Origin: Seinonella peptonophila
GTDB lineage: Bacteria; Bacillota; Bacilli; Thermoactinomycetales; Thermoactinomycetaceae
Assembly (NCBI RefSeq): GCF_900129355.1
Contig: NZ_FQVL01000011.1
Coordinates: 36,777-100,776, forward strand
Direction of reading: 5' to 3'
DNA length: 64,000 nucleotides
The position numbers were made by a program, and so were the translations under genes. Shown here in pieces: positions 44,184 through 53,144 of the stretch. A model generated the notes under the pieces. That model was not told where the DNA came from, searched no databases, and was given only the letters and a program-made list of their open reading frames with translations. Each line of letters starts with the position of its first letter. The stretch's first letter is position 1.

Positions 44184-44935
44184 ATGGTCCAAAAGATCCA
44201 TGAGCTAGAACAAGGTACATTTATTAACCGCAAAAAACAATTCTCAAAGAATTTCTCAAACGATGGCTGGAAGACTATGGACGAAATTCTTTAAAACCTA
44301 CTTCATTCGAAAATTACTCAAGATTAATTCAAGTGCCTAGTTTAGGTAAGTACACACTACAAAAGCTCCAAGATGTACACATACAAAGATTTTACAATGA
44401 AAACCTTGAAAATGGTCGTATAGATGATACAGGAGGATTATCACCACAAACTGTCAGATACTTTCATTCCATCTTGCGAGAAGTGATTTAGACTTTGAAA
44501 CAAAAAAATTACATTCGAAGAACTTTAGTATGGGTTGATAACAAACCCATTTTACAAGAGTCAAAAACAGCGGGAAGTAAACGATCAATCACTTTACCTG
44601 TAACGACAATCGCAGTTTTAAAGAAGCACAAGAGGATTCAAGAAAATGAGAAGCTCAAACAAGAAGGTAGAAAGACCCTTCTAACAAGTAACCCCCTCCA
44701 AAATGTAAATATCCATTGTGATTCGTGTGTCAGTGTGTCCAAGTCGTTCGGATACAATTTTTGGATGCTCTGCTACAAAGATCGAAATTTAATTATTGCA
44801 ACATCATTAGGGACACCTGTGAGTCCAAGAATTTCTTACGATCGTTTAAACGTATCATTAAAAAAATTAGATTACCTAATATGAGGATTCCATGACATCA
44901 GACAAACACATGCTACTCTAATGCTGCAACAGTCA
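44184..44935 (+). pseudogene. int: Decayed tyrosine integrase
   Basis: Pieces of one phage integrase are visible. An ATG at 44184 gives a start that shifts frame near 44240 into LKEFLKRWLEDYGRNSLKPT and DVHIQRFYNENLENG (N-terminal SAM-like DNA-binding domain), ending RYFHSILREVI at a TAG (44488-44490). A large internal deletion removes most of the first catalytic motif. The catalytic domain resumes with YIRRTLVWVDNKPILQESKT and KRSITLPVTTIAVLKKHKR, and the HxxR box FHDIRQTHATLMLQQ lies near 44890. The gene cannot make an active recombinase, so the element is stuck in place. Confidence 0.85.
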
Positions 44936-45070
44936 TGTATTACCCTAATTGCAACAAAAAGCTGTCCTTTAGTCTACTAAAGGTTAGAAAAATGTTAGAA
45001 GTTTACTCGTTTTCCCTCCTTAATACTTTCCCTAAAAACACAAAAACCCCTGATATATAAGGGTTCTAGC

Positions 45071-45120
45071 TGGTGCTGACAACAGGATTCGAACCTGCTA
45101 CCCCATCATTACGAGTAAAG
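45071..45120 (-). other. tRNA-Thr 3' end fragment, likely attachment site
   Basis: On the minus strand the sequence reads as the 3' half of a tRNA: an anticodon-loop-like CTCGTAA (anticodon CGT, threonine), a variable arm, a T-arm with GGTTCGAATCC, and an acceptor end TGTCAGCACCA. No 5' half follows it; the sequence to the right runs into a CRISPR repeat. A tRNA 3' end next to an integrase is the normal att site of phages and integrative elements, so this should mark the right border of the element. Confidence 0.7.
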
Positions 45121-45138
45121 ATGTCTTTCGACCACGAT

Positions 45139-45246
45139 GTTTCAATCCTTATCTAAAGGTTATTCTAGCTGCAACGCAAGTATTCTAAGGAGCAAATCGA
45201 ATCTCTCAGGTTTCAATCCTTATCTAAAGGTTATTCTAGTTGCAAC
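45139..45246 (-). CRISPR. CRISPR array 1 (repeat family A), 2 repeats, 1 spacer
   Basis: Two 37-base repeats (45139-45175 and 45210-45246) with one 34-base spacer. On the transcribed minus strand the repeat ends GGATTGAAAC, a typical type III 5' handle (ATTGAAAC). The leader lies on the right, so transcription is leftward. One substitution (GCTGCAAC to GTTGCAAC) separates the copies. Confidence 0.9.
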
Positions 45247-45420
45247 GGCATGCGAACTCAATATATGTGGTTTCTGCGTTGGGAAGTCCTAAATCGTGAA
45301 CCCCATTTTTCATCAGTTAATGCCTCCAATCATTTCCTCAATAATCGCTAAAACCCTTGATACATCTAAAGCGCGAACCCCCTGGGGTTTCGCCGGAGCA
45401 AGAGGTTCGCGTTTTTTTAC
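45247..45420 (-). promoter_or_regulatory. Leader of repeat family A with conserved hairpin
   Basis: This sequence is shared with 58312-58490, right of array 6. Both copies end with a hairpin (GCGCGAACC paired with GGTTCGCG, then T7 on the plus strand). It should hold the promoter for leftward crRNA transcription. The T-run side faces rightward transcripts, so the hairpin may also shield the array from readthrough. Confidence 0.7.
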
Positions 45421-45745
45421 AAATTAATCCAGCCAATCTGATTATGTACAGTTCTATCTTGACCATTATTCTATGTTATCCACTCTCCATCGAAAACCCA
45501 TCATACAACCTTTCGCCAAAAGGTTCTAAAACCGATCCACAAAAGAACAGCCATCCATAAGCGGCAATGTATCAAGAGTTTAAGAATATGAGGGAATGAG
45601 TAGAAACAGGGAAAACGCGATACATTTCAATTTGTTCGTAAATGGAGAGGTAGAAAAGCAAGTTGGATTGAGAGTCCAAACTCGCTTTTTGTTTTTTATT
45701 GCCCACTAGGGCGTTTGTACTTCCAGCTTCAGCCATCGGCGCACC
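45421..45745. other. Gene-free stretch between arrays 1 and 2, with a terminator
   Basis: No credible gene. A hairpin at about 45659-45684 (AGTTGGA paired with TCCAAACT, followed by CGCTTTTTG on the plus strand) recurs beside array 5 (near 56020). Both lie at the far ends of family B arrays from their leaders, so they probably terminate crRNA transcripts or the opposite strand. Confidence 0.5.
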
Positions 45746-46028
45746 GTTTTCAATCCTTTGAACAAGGTTCTCTCTTTTGAAACAAAAATTGGATCGTTTA
45801 AATTTTGAAACGAATTCTTTAGAGATATTAAACTAAATCTCGTTAATTTCAATCCTTTAAACAAGGCTCTTTCTTTTGAAACCTCTTCCCAGCAAATTTC
45901 ACCATCTTCATTTCCCCAGTTTCAATCCTTTTAGCAAGGCTCTTTCTTTTGAAACATTGATCAGGTCATTTGTCTCTTTGATAAATTTTTGGTTTCAATC
46001 CTTTTAGCAAGGCTCTTTCTTTTGAAAC
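45746..46028 (-). CRISPR. CRISPR array 2 (repeat family B), 4 repeats, 3 spacers
   Basis: Repeats at 45746-45783 (one base longer), 45846-45882, 45919-45955 and 45992-46028. The transcribed strand ends GGATTGAAAC like family A, while the other end is TTTTGAAAC. The spacers are 62, 36 and 36 bases; the 62-base one is unusually long. Repeats degrade toward the left, the leader-distal end, supporting leftward transcription. Confidence 0.9.
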
Positions 46029-46352
46029 CGCGACCAGCAAATCCATTGAATCACATTCCCTTTACATGCTTTTTCCGACGATCTCAGTATATTATAACAT
46101 TTCTTCACTATCATAAAGAACATCCTCTATTACTCATACGCATCAAACCCTTGGGATTCCTGCGTTACACCTTTTCCGACGATCTCCCAGGTCTGAGACG
46201 AAGCTATAGACCGTCGGAAAAGGGCTGTCGTTCAAAGGGGTAGATTTGGATTTGTGCCAAGTCGTAACCAATACTTATTCGGACATTCACATTTATTAGA
46301 CTATACACTTTAGGAATCCTTGTCTTGCTTAGAAGGTTCTTTCTTTTGAAAC
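46029..46352 (-). repeat. Leader B plus degenerate repeat, first of two tandem copies
   Basis: This segment of about 324 bases recurs, with scattered changes, at 46650-46972. It includes a hairpin (CCGACG to CGTCGG with an inner GGTCT/AGACC stem) typical for all leaders of repeat family B, and ends with a half-repeat. The copies show that array plus leader was duplicated as a unit. Confidence 0.85.
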
Positions 46353-46649
46353 TTGGTGGCAAGAAGTTATTGACTATTATGAGTCGTTAGTTTCAATCCT
46401 TTAAACAAGGTTCTTTCTTTTGAAACACTGCTGATATAGCAGTGAAGAAATCAGGTGCTAAGTTTCAATCCTTTTAACAAAGCTCTTTCTTTTGAAACCG
46501 AGTTGGATGATAAAGCGTTTCCTGTTGCGCTCAAGTTTCAATCCTTTTAACAAAGCTCTTTCTTTTGAAACCAAAGGAGACGATTATCTTGAAAATGAGT
46601 GAATCTATTATCGTTTCAATCCTTTTAACAAAGCTCTTTCTTTTGAAAC
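46324..46649 (-). CRISPR. CRISPR array 3 (repeat family B), 4 repeats plus a half-repeat
   Basis: Full 37-base repeats at 46390-46426, 46462-46498, 46535-46571 and 46613-46649; a truncated repeat ends at 46352. Spacers of 35 to 41 bases lie between them. Three of the repeats share a variant AACAAAGCTC centre. The leader is on the right (46650 onward). Confidence 0.92.
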
Positions 46650-47045
46650 GCGACCAGCAAATCCATTGAATCACATGCCCTGTACATGCTTTTTCCGACA
46701 GTCTCAGTATATTATAACATTTCTTCACTATCATAAAGAACATCCTCTGTTAATTATACGCTTCAAACCCTTGGGATTCCTGCGTTACGCCTTTTTCGAC
46801 GGACCTCCAGGTCTGAGACGAAGCTATAGACCGTCGGAAAATTGCTTTTGTTCAAAGGGATAGATTCAGATTTGTGCAAGTCTCAACCGATACATATTCG
46901 GAATTTCATACTTACCAGACTATATACCTTAGGAATTCTTGTCTAGCTTAGAAGGTTCTTTCTTTTGAAACTGATCTAACGTTGATCTATCAGCATTTGA
47001 CAAACCGTTTTAATCCTTTAAGCAAAAGCTCTTTCCATTGAACAA
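46650..47045 (-). repeat. Second leader B copy and remnant of a further array
   Basis: The leader copy 46650-46972 ends in a half-repeat. One spacer-like stretch follows (46972-47006) and then a badly eroded repeat at 47007-47043 (five or more substitutions). This is the remains of a fourth array unit next to cas6. Confidence 0.75.
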
Positions 47046-47156
47046 GCGCCGATTGGCGAACTCTGATCCACTAGGGATCTACTCGCATTTTCCTACTCCT
47101 TATTCTACTATAATAATTCTACATCAACCACACATGACTTGGGTTTTACAAGCAAA

Positions 47157-47903
47157 CTACCTACTATTAGAAAAATGTTTTTGCTCAAATGGTTCTATGC
47201 GAGTCTGACCCATTCCCCATGCTGTTTTATAGCCAATTCCCATGAGTGAACCATAAACGAGTAATTTCCAAGCAAGTTGTTGTTCTTGATCTGTGAGGGT
47301 TTTGAGGCTTAATTCTAATTTGCCCGTAAAGCCATTGATACGAAATGAATCAAAATTTACTTGCTTTGATTGGAGATTGAGATAGTCAATACGAATACGG
47401 TAAGCGATTGCTTGCAATTGCTCTGGTGGAACCATCAAATCAGTAGCCATTTCATAGGCTTTATTGGCGCTTGTGAAAACACGATAAAGTTCGGGCAGCG
47501 GATAATAGATTTTACCATGACAAAAGGTGGTAGGCGTAAGGAAATGTAGTGTGACATAGGTAGAAAATGCAGCCTCGATATCGGATTCATGAATTTGTTT
47601 ACAATGCATTTCCTGAATTCTTCCCTTCCAATCTCTTAAATCAATTCGCTCGACTTCAAATAATCCTTGTTGTAAACACTGAATCACTCGCTTGTTGGGA
47701 GAATGGATCAGGATTCTATCCTCATCGATAAAAAATGAGAATAGTTGACGCTTTTTTCGATTATGTAAATCTACTGCAAACTGGGGGTCGATTCGTTGAA
47801 TAACGGAAAATATAAACGCGTGAAATCGTTTGGTCATCACACCCGGTTGAATTTGTGGAACGATATTTTGACCTACACGTATATGCAATTGGAGTCGATA
47901 CAT
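47157..47903 (-). CDS. cas6: Cas6 CRISPR RNA endonuclease
   Basis: The 248-residue product has the Cas6 layout of two ferredoxin-like folds, closed by the glycine-rich loop GIGYKTAWGMGQTRI near residue 230. A His near the N-terminus (MTKRFHAFIF) could be catalytic. It cuts the repeat RNA and would leave the eight-base handle ATTGAAAC common to both repeat families here, so one Cas6 could serve all arrays. It is transcribed leftward, toward the arrays, and divergent from the cmr operon. Confidence 0.9.
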   Translation of the reverse strand: MYRLQLHIRVGQNIVPQIQPGVMTKRFHAFIFSVIQRIDPQFAVDLHNRKKRQLFSFFIDEDRILIHSPNKRVIQCLQQGLFEVERIDLRDWKGRIQEMHCKQIHESDIEAAFSTYVTLHFLTPTTFCHGKIYYPLPELYRVFTSANKAYEMATDLMVPPEQLQAIAYRIRIDYLNLQSKQVNFDSFRINGFTGKLELSLKTLTDQEQQLAWKLLVYGSLMGIGYKTAWGMGQTRIEPFEQKHFSNSR

Positions 47904-48076
47904 TTACTCACCTACAATATATTTTTATGCTTTGTTTTCGAGATTACTGTTACATATGATTTTACACGTAATCGATTTCTAATAAAACAAAATATTATAT
48001 TCATTCTAAACAGTATTCAATGTATAATTAGAAATGATTTGCTATCTATCTATAACTTAAACCAAAGGAGCCGATT

Positions 48077-49042
48077 GTGTATATATACAAATATCAAAGA
48101 ATGCTTTTGTTCATGACCCTTCTTTTCAGTTTGCTCATGCCCCACTCTGCTTTTGCAGCACCAGCAGAAGAAACCACAAAACAAATAGAAGAGCTAAAAC
48201 AAGACATCCAACAGCTTAAAGCAAATGATGAAGTATATAAAGACATACGAGAAGAAATCAAAAACTACAATGATTTCATGCAACAAAAAAATACCGATCT
48301 CAGCTCAACCTTTAATCTATTTATTACGATGATCACTTTTCTTTTTACAGTTATAGGCGCGGGTTTCTTTTATTTTGCTGGACAATCCAAAAAAGAAACG
48401 AAAGAGGAACTTGCTAGAGAACTAGCTCAATCCAAAGAAGAAAGTGAACGCGCGCTAAAAAAAGCGCAAATTGAGATTCAAACTTCTTTTGAAACTCAAT
48501 TGCAGGAGATGAGAACCAAAACGGAACAAGAATTTAAAAAGATACTTGATTGGGAATTCAATACTTTTAAACAAATGATCAACAACGAAATTGTTTTTAA
48601 GTCTACACGAATTTTACTGGTCGCACCTGAAGAAGAAACGAAACGAATGGAGCGAGAAGAGTTAATGTCCATTCGTCAACGTGGGATTGATCAGATTGAA
48701 CCGATGGAATTTGATCTGGTCTCCTTAAAAACGAAGTTAGAATCAGAGAACTATGATATTTTGATCTATCGTTTTCTGGATGATGTCTCTACTCCCGATG
48801 CAACCAAGATTGTCGATTTACTCATCAATGGAAAATATGAAATCCCATATATCGTTTATAACGATCCGAATCATTGGTTTCAAAAAGATGTTAAACAAAA
48901 ACTAATAAGTTATCACTGGTATACATTTGCTAACCATCCCATTACACTAGTGAGTTATCTATTCTCTTTAGCTTACGCATATAATAAAAACCAGCCTGTT
49001 TCACGTCGATCCATTCTTTTTTCGGAGGACAAACATGAATGA
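48077..49042 (+). CDS. Membrane protein with coiled coils and Rossmann-like domain, cmr-linked
   Basis: This 321-residue protein starts with GTG after AAAGGAG. Residues 1-28 form a signal peptide (LLFMTLLFSLLMPHSAFA, cleavage after AFA likely). Residues 31-77 are an extracytoplasmic charged coiled coil, and about 78-102 a membrane helix (LFITMITFLFTVIGAGFFYF). Residues 103-168 are a long cytoplasmic coiled coil. Residues 173-305 are an alternating strand/helix domain (TRILLVAPEEE, YDILIYRFLDD, IPYIVYND, then a closing helix) that resembles a receiver- or TIR-like Rossmannoid fold without their catalytic residues. The stop overlaps the start of cmr1, so it is the first gene of the type III-B operon. 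I do not recognise a described effector; a role as a signal-activated membrane effector is inferred. Confidence 0.8.
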   Translation: MYIYKYQRMLLFMTLLFSLLMPHSAFAAPAEETTKQIEELKQDIQQLKANDEVYKDIREEIKNYNDFMQQKNTDLSSTFNLFITMITFLFTVIGAGFFYFAGQSKKETKEELARELAQSKEESERALKKAQIEIQTSFETQLQEMRTKTEQEFKKILDWEFNTFKQMINNEIVFKSTRILLVAPEEETKRMEREELMSIRQRGIDQIEPMEFDLVSLKTKLESENYDILIYRFLDDVSTPDATKIVDLLINGKYEIPYIVYNDPNHWFQKDVKQKLISYHWYTFANHPITLVSYLFSLAYAYNKNQPVSRRSILFSEDKHE

Positions 49043-50138
49043 ATTACAAGTCACATTTCGTCTAACTACCCCTCTCTTCCTATCTGGTGCCGATCAGGCG
49101 AAAGCCGAACTTCATCTCCCGTCCATCAAAGGAGCGTTACGCTTTTGGTACCGGGCAATCAACGGCAATTTCAACCGATTCATCCCTGCCACACAACAAA
49201 CATATGAAGAAGAGTTGTTTGGCTCACCCCGTTCAAACTTAGGTCAGGGGCGATTTTTACTACGATCACGAATGAATCAATCATTGGATTGTGCCATTTT
49301 GGAAGGTCGAGATCGGCTCTTTGCTGGACTTAGCTACTTCACCTTTTTTACTAAGGATAAGGATCACGATCAGGAACAGAAGCAAAAACGGGCGTACTTT
49401 CATGCAAACCAAACGTTTACGCTTTCCTTTCTCCTTCGGTCAGGAAAGGAAGAAGAGCAACTACGCAACTGGCAGGGTTTACTTGCTAGCATCTGGCTCT
49501 TGGGTCATATCGGTGGATTAGGTTATCGGAATCGCAAAGGATTTGGCTCTCTCGCATTGGAGCATTGGCATGTTACCAATCTACCCATTCCACAACAAAT
49601 GATCAACCAATTGCCCATTGCTCACCGAGCAAAGAGACCGAAAGACTGGTTCCAGTCGTTTTATCGCGGTTTATCTATATTAAATCAATGGTTTCCAGCA
49701 TTTCAAAATGAAAGACATACCATCATCAATGATCAGGCAGCATTCTATTTACCCAAAGGTGAAACCACATGGAATGCAGCACTTAAGAAAGGCGCTTATA
49801 CGCTTCAACAATTTCGTAAGCGTTTTAAAAAAGACCGCTTAGCGCTTGGATTACCCATGAATGTAGAACAGAAAGATATTGCATACCGCCCAAACAAACG
49901 CGATGGGGATAGAATGCCCTCGCCTGCGATATCGCGCGTGATTCATCTCGATAAAAAATTTTATCCAATCTATATGATCCTTCCATCACCCTTCCCTGAA
50001 GTAGTGAAGGAAAATACGAAAAATCCAGATGCACCAGCCGATAAACAAAACATTCACTTTGGCATTGCACTGGACCGATTTACGAAACATCTAGAAGAAA
50101 AAGGATTTAGGAAACAACGCAAGGAGCTGTATTTATGA
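49035..50138 (+). CDS. cmr1: Type III-B effector subunit Cmr1
   Basis: This 367-residue RAMP protein begins with a ferredoxin-like strand (LQVTFRLTTPLFLSGADQ) and the Cmr1 signature HLPSIKGALRFWYRAINGN. The second half has LGHIGGLGYRNRKGFGSLAL, the glycine-rich loop. Cmr1 sits at the far end of the complex and holds the 3' side of the crRNA. Its start overlaps the membrane-protein gene and its end overlaps cas10. Confidence 0.93.
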   Translation: MNELQVTFRLTTPLFLSGADQAKAELHLPSIKGALRFWYRAINGNFNRFIPATQQTYEEELFGSPRSNLGQGRFLLRSRMNQSLDCAILEGRDRLFAGLSYFTFFTKDKDHDQEQKQKRAYFHANQTFTLSFLLRSGKEEEQLRNWQGLLASIWLLGHIGGLGYRNRKGFGSLALEHWHVTNLPIPQQMINQLPIAHRAKRPKDWFQSFYRGLSILNQWFPAFQNERHTIINDQAAFYLPKGETTWNAALKKGAYTLQQFRKRFKKDRLALGLPMNVEQKDIAYRPNKRDGDRMPSPAISRVIHLDKKFYPIYMILPSPFPEVVKENTKNPDAPADKQNIHFGIALDRFTKHLEEKGFRKQRKELYL

Positions 50139-52033
50139 GGAAAGTTTTTCACTTTACGATCGGACCTGTGCAAGATTTTGTTGCTCGCTCCCGACGAACG
50201 CGCGATCTGTTAGCCAGCTCATTCTTATTATCTTTTCTTTCTGGTCATGCCATGGTGGAGCTCATTCGCCAAGGGGGTCAAATCCGCTTTCCCTATGTAC
50301 AAAATGATGAAGGTCATCTTGATCCACTTTTAGATGCTATTTACAAAACAGTAACCCATGAACCTGTCGAGACACAGCCATGGATTGGTTCCATTCCAAA
50401 CCGCTTTATAGCGGAAATCGATAGTGCCCATTTTGACCCTCAAACGGTGATCGCAACAGTAGAAATGGCTTGGCGGAAAGTTGCCAATGCAGTGAAAGAT
50501 TACGCATTGAGTCAAGATATCATTCAACTAGGCAGGAAGTCAGTCAAAATCTGGGAACGTCAAGTACGTGACTTTTGGGAAATTACATGGGTGATGGGTG
50601 AAGACGCGAATCTGCTGGATCGGCGAAAAAACTGGCGAAGTCACATCCCTCCAGAAGAACCTAGAGATAAGTGTTTATTGATGAGCCAGTTGCAAGAACT
50701 TTCTGGTTATCACCGTATCAGTGAACGAAGGGCACAAGATCGTTTTTGGACGACTTTACGAGAGAAAATTGGTGCGTTTCATTTAAACGATCATGAACGT
50801 CTTAGCGCGATCGGGCTCATTAAACGCTTATATCCACTCGTATCAGAAAAAGCATTAGGGTGGAAATGGCCTAGCTCAGCGATCTCCTTTCCGTCCACCG
50901 GATATTTAGCAGCTTTACCATGGATGGTGAGGGCGATGAAGGAACATCCACACGCAGCCAAAACCTTTGCAAGCGCAGCGAAACAACATCAACTACAAAC
51001 CGTTTCCATCAGTCAACATTTTCCAGCCATTCAGTCGATCACAAAGCAACAGCCATCCCTTCGCTCTTTTACCAATCTTGATGGAAAATACGTTTATCCT
51101 GAATCATTTGCGCTGGAAACCGCTCATTTAACTAACGAAGCACAATGCAAATTACAAATGGAGCTAACGCAATTGACCAAAGTCATGAAGGGTGAACCTG
51201 CCGATTACTATGCGCTACTGATGATGGACGGTGATCGATTAGGGCAACTACTGCAAACAAAATCCAAAGAACCGAATCAGAGCAAAAAAATCAGTGAAGC
51301 TCTTGCTTTGTTTACGGATCAAATCGCGAAACAGATCAATGATTTTCATGGCGTCACCATCTATGCAGGGGGCGATGATGTACTGGCCCTATTTCCACTT
51401 GCACAAGCCATTCCTGCTGCCGTTCATTTACGTGAGAAATATATTCAATCATTCCAACAGTCAGGAAGCCAACTACAATCGACCATCTCTGCAGGCATTG
51501 TCTATGCGCATAAAATGGCACCGCTCCAAAATATTGTTCAATATGGGCATTACCTACTCGATAGAATCGCGAAAGAAAAAAGCGGTCGAGATAGCTTAGC
51601 GATTGGCACATGGAAAGGGTCAGGCCCAGATTTGATTTGGTCAGCCCGTTGGGAAGAGGTTTATGACCCAGCACGTCCATCTGCTCCAACCCATTTAGAA
51701 CAATTAGCAGCTGACCTTCAATCGAATGAGATACTGCTTTCTAACAGCTTTTTATATAAACTGCGTGAGTTATACGAAAATGGCCCCATGTTTTCCGAAG
51801 ATCCACAAGAAAACAAAGAAATCATTATCCAACTGCTCGTTGCCGATTACATACGAATTGTCGGCTGGAACAACAAGATCAATCGCGATCAGATTGAACA
51901 GCAAATGGCTTCTCTCGTCAATGTCTGTTGTCGTAACTGGAATCCGGATTCCACTATCAATCATTCATTTAAAGCTGATGGTGCGCTTGTGGCAGCATTT
52001 TTAGCCCAGAAAGGAGCGTACATCCATGCGTGA
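50135..52033 (+). CDS. cas10: Cas10 (Cmr2), cyclase-competent, without HD domain
   Basis: The 632-residue protein begins directly with the Cmr2 region FTIGPVQDFVARSRRTRDLL; the usual N-terminal HD DNase domain is absent. The first palm-like domain is followed by a second with MDGDRLGQ (residues 364-370) and the cyclase motif YAGGDDVLALF, GGDD at 412-415. The protein should thus make cyclic oligoadenylate or a related nucleotide signal on target-RNA binding but not cut DNA itself. At 632 residues it is short for Cas10, in keeping with the missing HD domain. Both ends overlap neighbours. Confidence 0.93.
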   Translation: MRKVFHFTIGPVQDFVARSRRTRDLLASSFLLSFLSGHAMVELIRQGGQIRFPYVQNDEGHLDPLLDAIYKTVTHEPVETQPWIGSIPNRFIAEIDSAHFDPQTVIATVEMAWRKVANAVKDYALSQDIIQLGRKSVKIWERQVRDFWEITWVMGEDANLLDRRKNWRSHIPPEEPRDKCLLMSQLQELSGYHRISERRAQDRFWTTLREKIGAFHLNDHERLSAIGLIKRLYPLVSEKALGWKWPSSAISFPSTGYLAALPWMVRAMKEHPHAAKTFASAAKQHQLQTVSISQHFPAIQSITKQQPSLRSFTNLDGKYVYPESFALETAHLTNEAQCKLQMELTQLTKVMKGEPADYYALLMMDGDRLGQLLQTKSKEPNQSKKISEALALFTDQIAKQINDFHGVTIYAGGDDVLALFPLAQAIPAAVHLREKYIQSFQQSGSQLQSTISAGIVYAHKMAPLQNIVQYGHYLLDRIAKEKSGRDSLAIGTWKGSGPDLIWSARWEEVYDPARPSAPTHLEQLAADLQSNEILLSNSFLYKLRELYENGPMFSEDPQENKEIIIQLLVADYIRIVGWNNKINRDQIEQQMASLVNVCCRNWNPDSTINHSFKADGALVAAFLAQKGAYIHA

Positions 52034-53144
52034 ACAATGGATTTTTCATGCCATCGATACATTATTTTTTCGAGATGGTACCCCCTTTCAACTCGGGGAA
52101 CCAGGTGCGATGTTACCACGCAGTCATTTCCCCCCTACATTTATGACCTTGCAAGGCGCTGTACGAATGGCGCTTGCCAAGAGACATGGCTGGCGTAAGG
52201 GGAAAGAATGGCCTCATGAACTGGGCTCGACAAAAGACCTCGGTCAACTTCAAATCACGGGTCCCTATTTACGATATAAAAACAAGATTCTATATCCGGC
52301 TCCCTCTGTATTATTTAGCCATCGAGAGGATGCGCCTCTTGTACGTCTTTCACCTGGTCTCCCGGTTGACTGTGATTTAGGTGCGCAAATTCGCCTGCCA
52401 CAATTACCATCCGGACAAAAAGGAGGAGCTCCCCTCCAAGCATGGTTAACCCGTCAAGGTATGGAAGCTGTTTTAGCAGGAGAAGTGCCTACACAAGAAC
52501 AGATATTTCGACCTCATCAATTGTGGCAAGAAGAATTACGAGTCGGAATTGGTCGAGATCAGGCAACTCGAACAACCAATGATGGAGAATTATATAGCAT
52601 CTATCAGGTGAGACCCGCAACAGAATTAGAAATCGTAGTCGATATTGACAACATACCTGATGGTTGTACATTCATCAAATCAGATATCATTTCACTAGGA
52701 GGCGAAGGGCGTGCTGCTTCGATCTCGATTCATCAAGCTACCTCTACCCCATTGCCTTCATTACCCAAACTGAATCCATCAGGAAATGGTTGGATTTACT
52801 ATACGCTGTCTTTACTTAATTCAAGCGATGTTAAGAATCTCGATCAAGCCATCAAGTCAGGTCAAGTAGAAACTGAACATCCGATTCCTGGTGAGTGTAT
52901 CTCCGCAAGTATCGGAAAATTGGTCCAAGCGGGGGGTTGGGATTCGGAAAACAAACAATCTCGTCCATTAAAGCCATTATTACCCAGTGGCAGTACATGG
53001 TTTTTCCGAGCTAGACATACAGAACAAAAACAGATCGAAGCCCTGCATGGCACATTATGCGGATCGAAATCGTTATGGGGGCAAGGTCAATTAGTCGTAG
53101 GAACATGGAGCGAACAGGAGGATTTCATAAATGAGCAGCAATAA
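52026..53144 (+). CDS. cmr3: Type III-B effector subunit Cmr3
   Basis: The 372-residue protein opens with the Cmr3 pattern FHAIDTLFFRDGTPFQLGEP and contains FPPTFMTLQGAVRMALAKRH and later LGGEGRAASISIHQ. Cmr3 binds the 5' handle of the crRNA beside Cas10. The overlap with both cas10 and cmr4 shows close translational coupling. Confidence 0.93.
   Translation: MREQWIFHAIDTLFFRDGTPFQLGEPGAMLPRSHFPPTFMTLQGAVRMALAKRHGWRKGKEWPHELGSTKDLGQLQITGPYLRYKNKILYPAPSVLFSHREDAPLVRLSPGLPVDCDLGAQIRLPQLPSGQKGGAPLQAWLTRQGMEAVLAGEVPTQEQIFRPHQLWQEELRVGIGRDQATRTTNDGELYSIYQVRPATELEIVVDIDNIPDGCTFIKSDIISLGGEGRAASISIHQATSTPLPSLPKLNPSGNGWIYYTLSLLNSSDVKNLDQAIKSGQVETEHPIPGECISASIGKLVQAGGWDSENKQSRPLKPLLPSGSTWFFRARHTEQKQIEALHGTLCGSKSLWGQGQLVVGTWSEQEDFINEQQ

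Noticed and set aside
45071..45120. Functional tRNA gene
   Set aside because: Only the anticodon, variable, T and acceptor 3' parts are present; no 5' acceptor strand or D-arm follows, so it is an attachment-site fragment.
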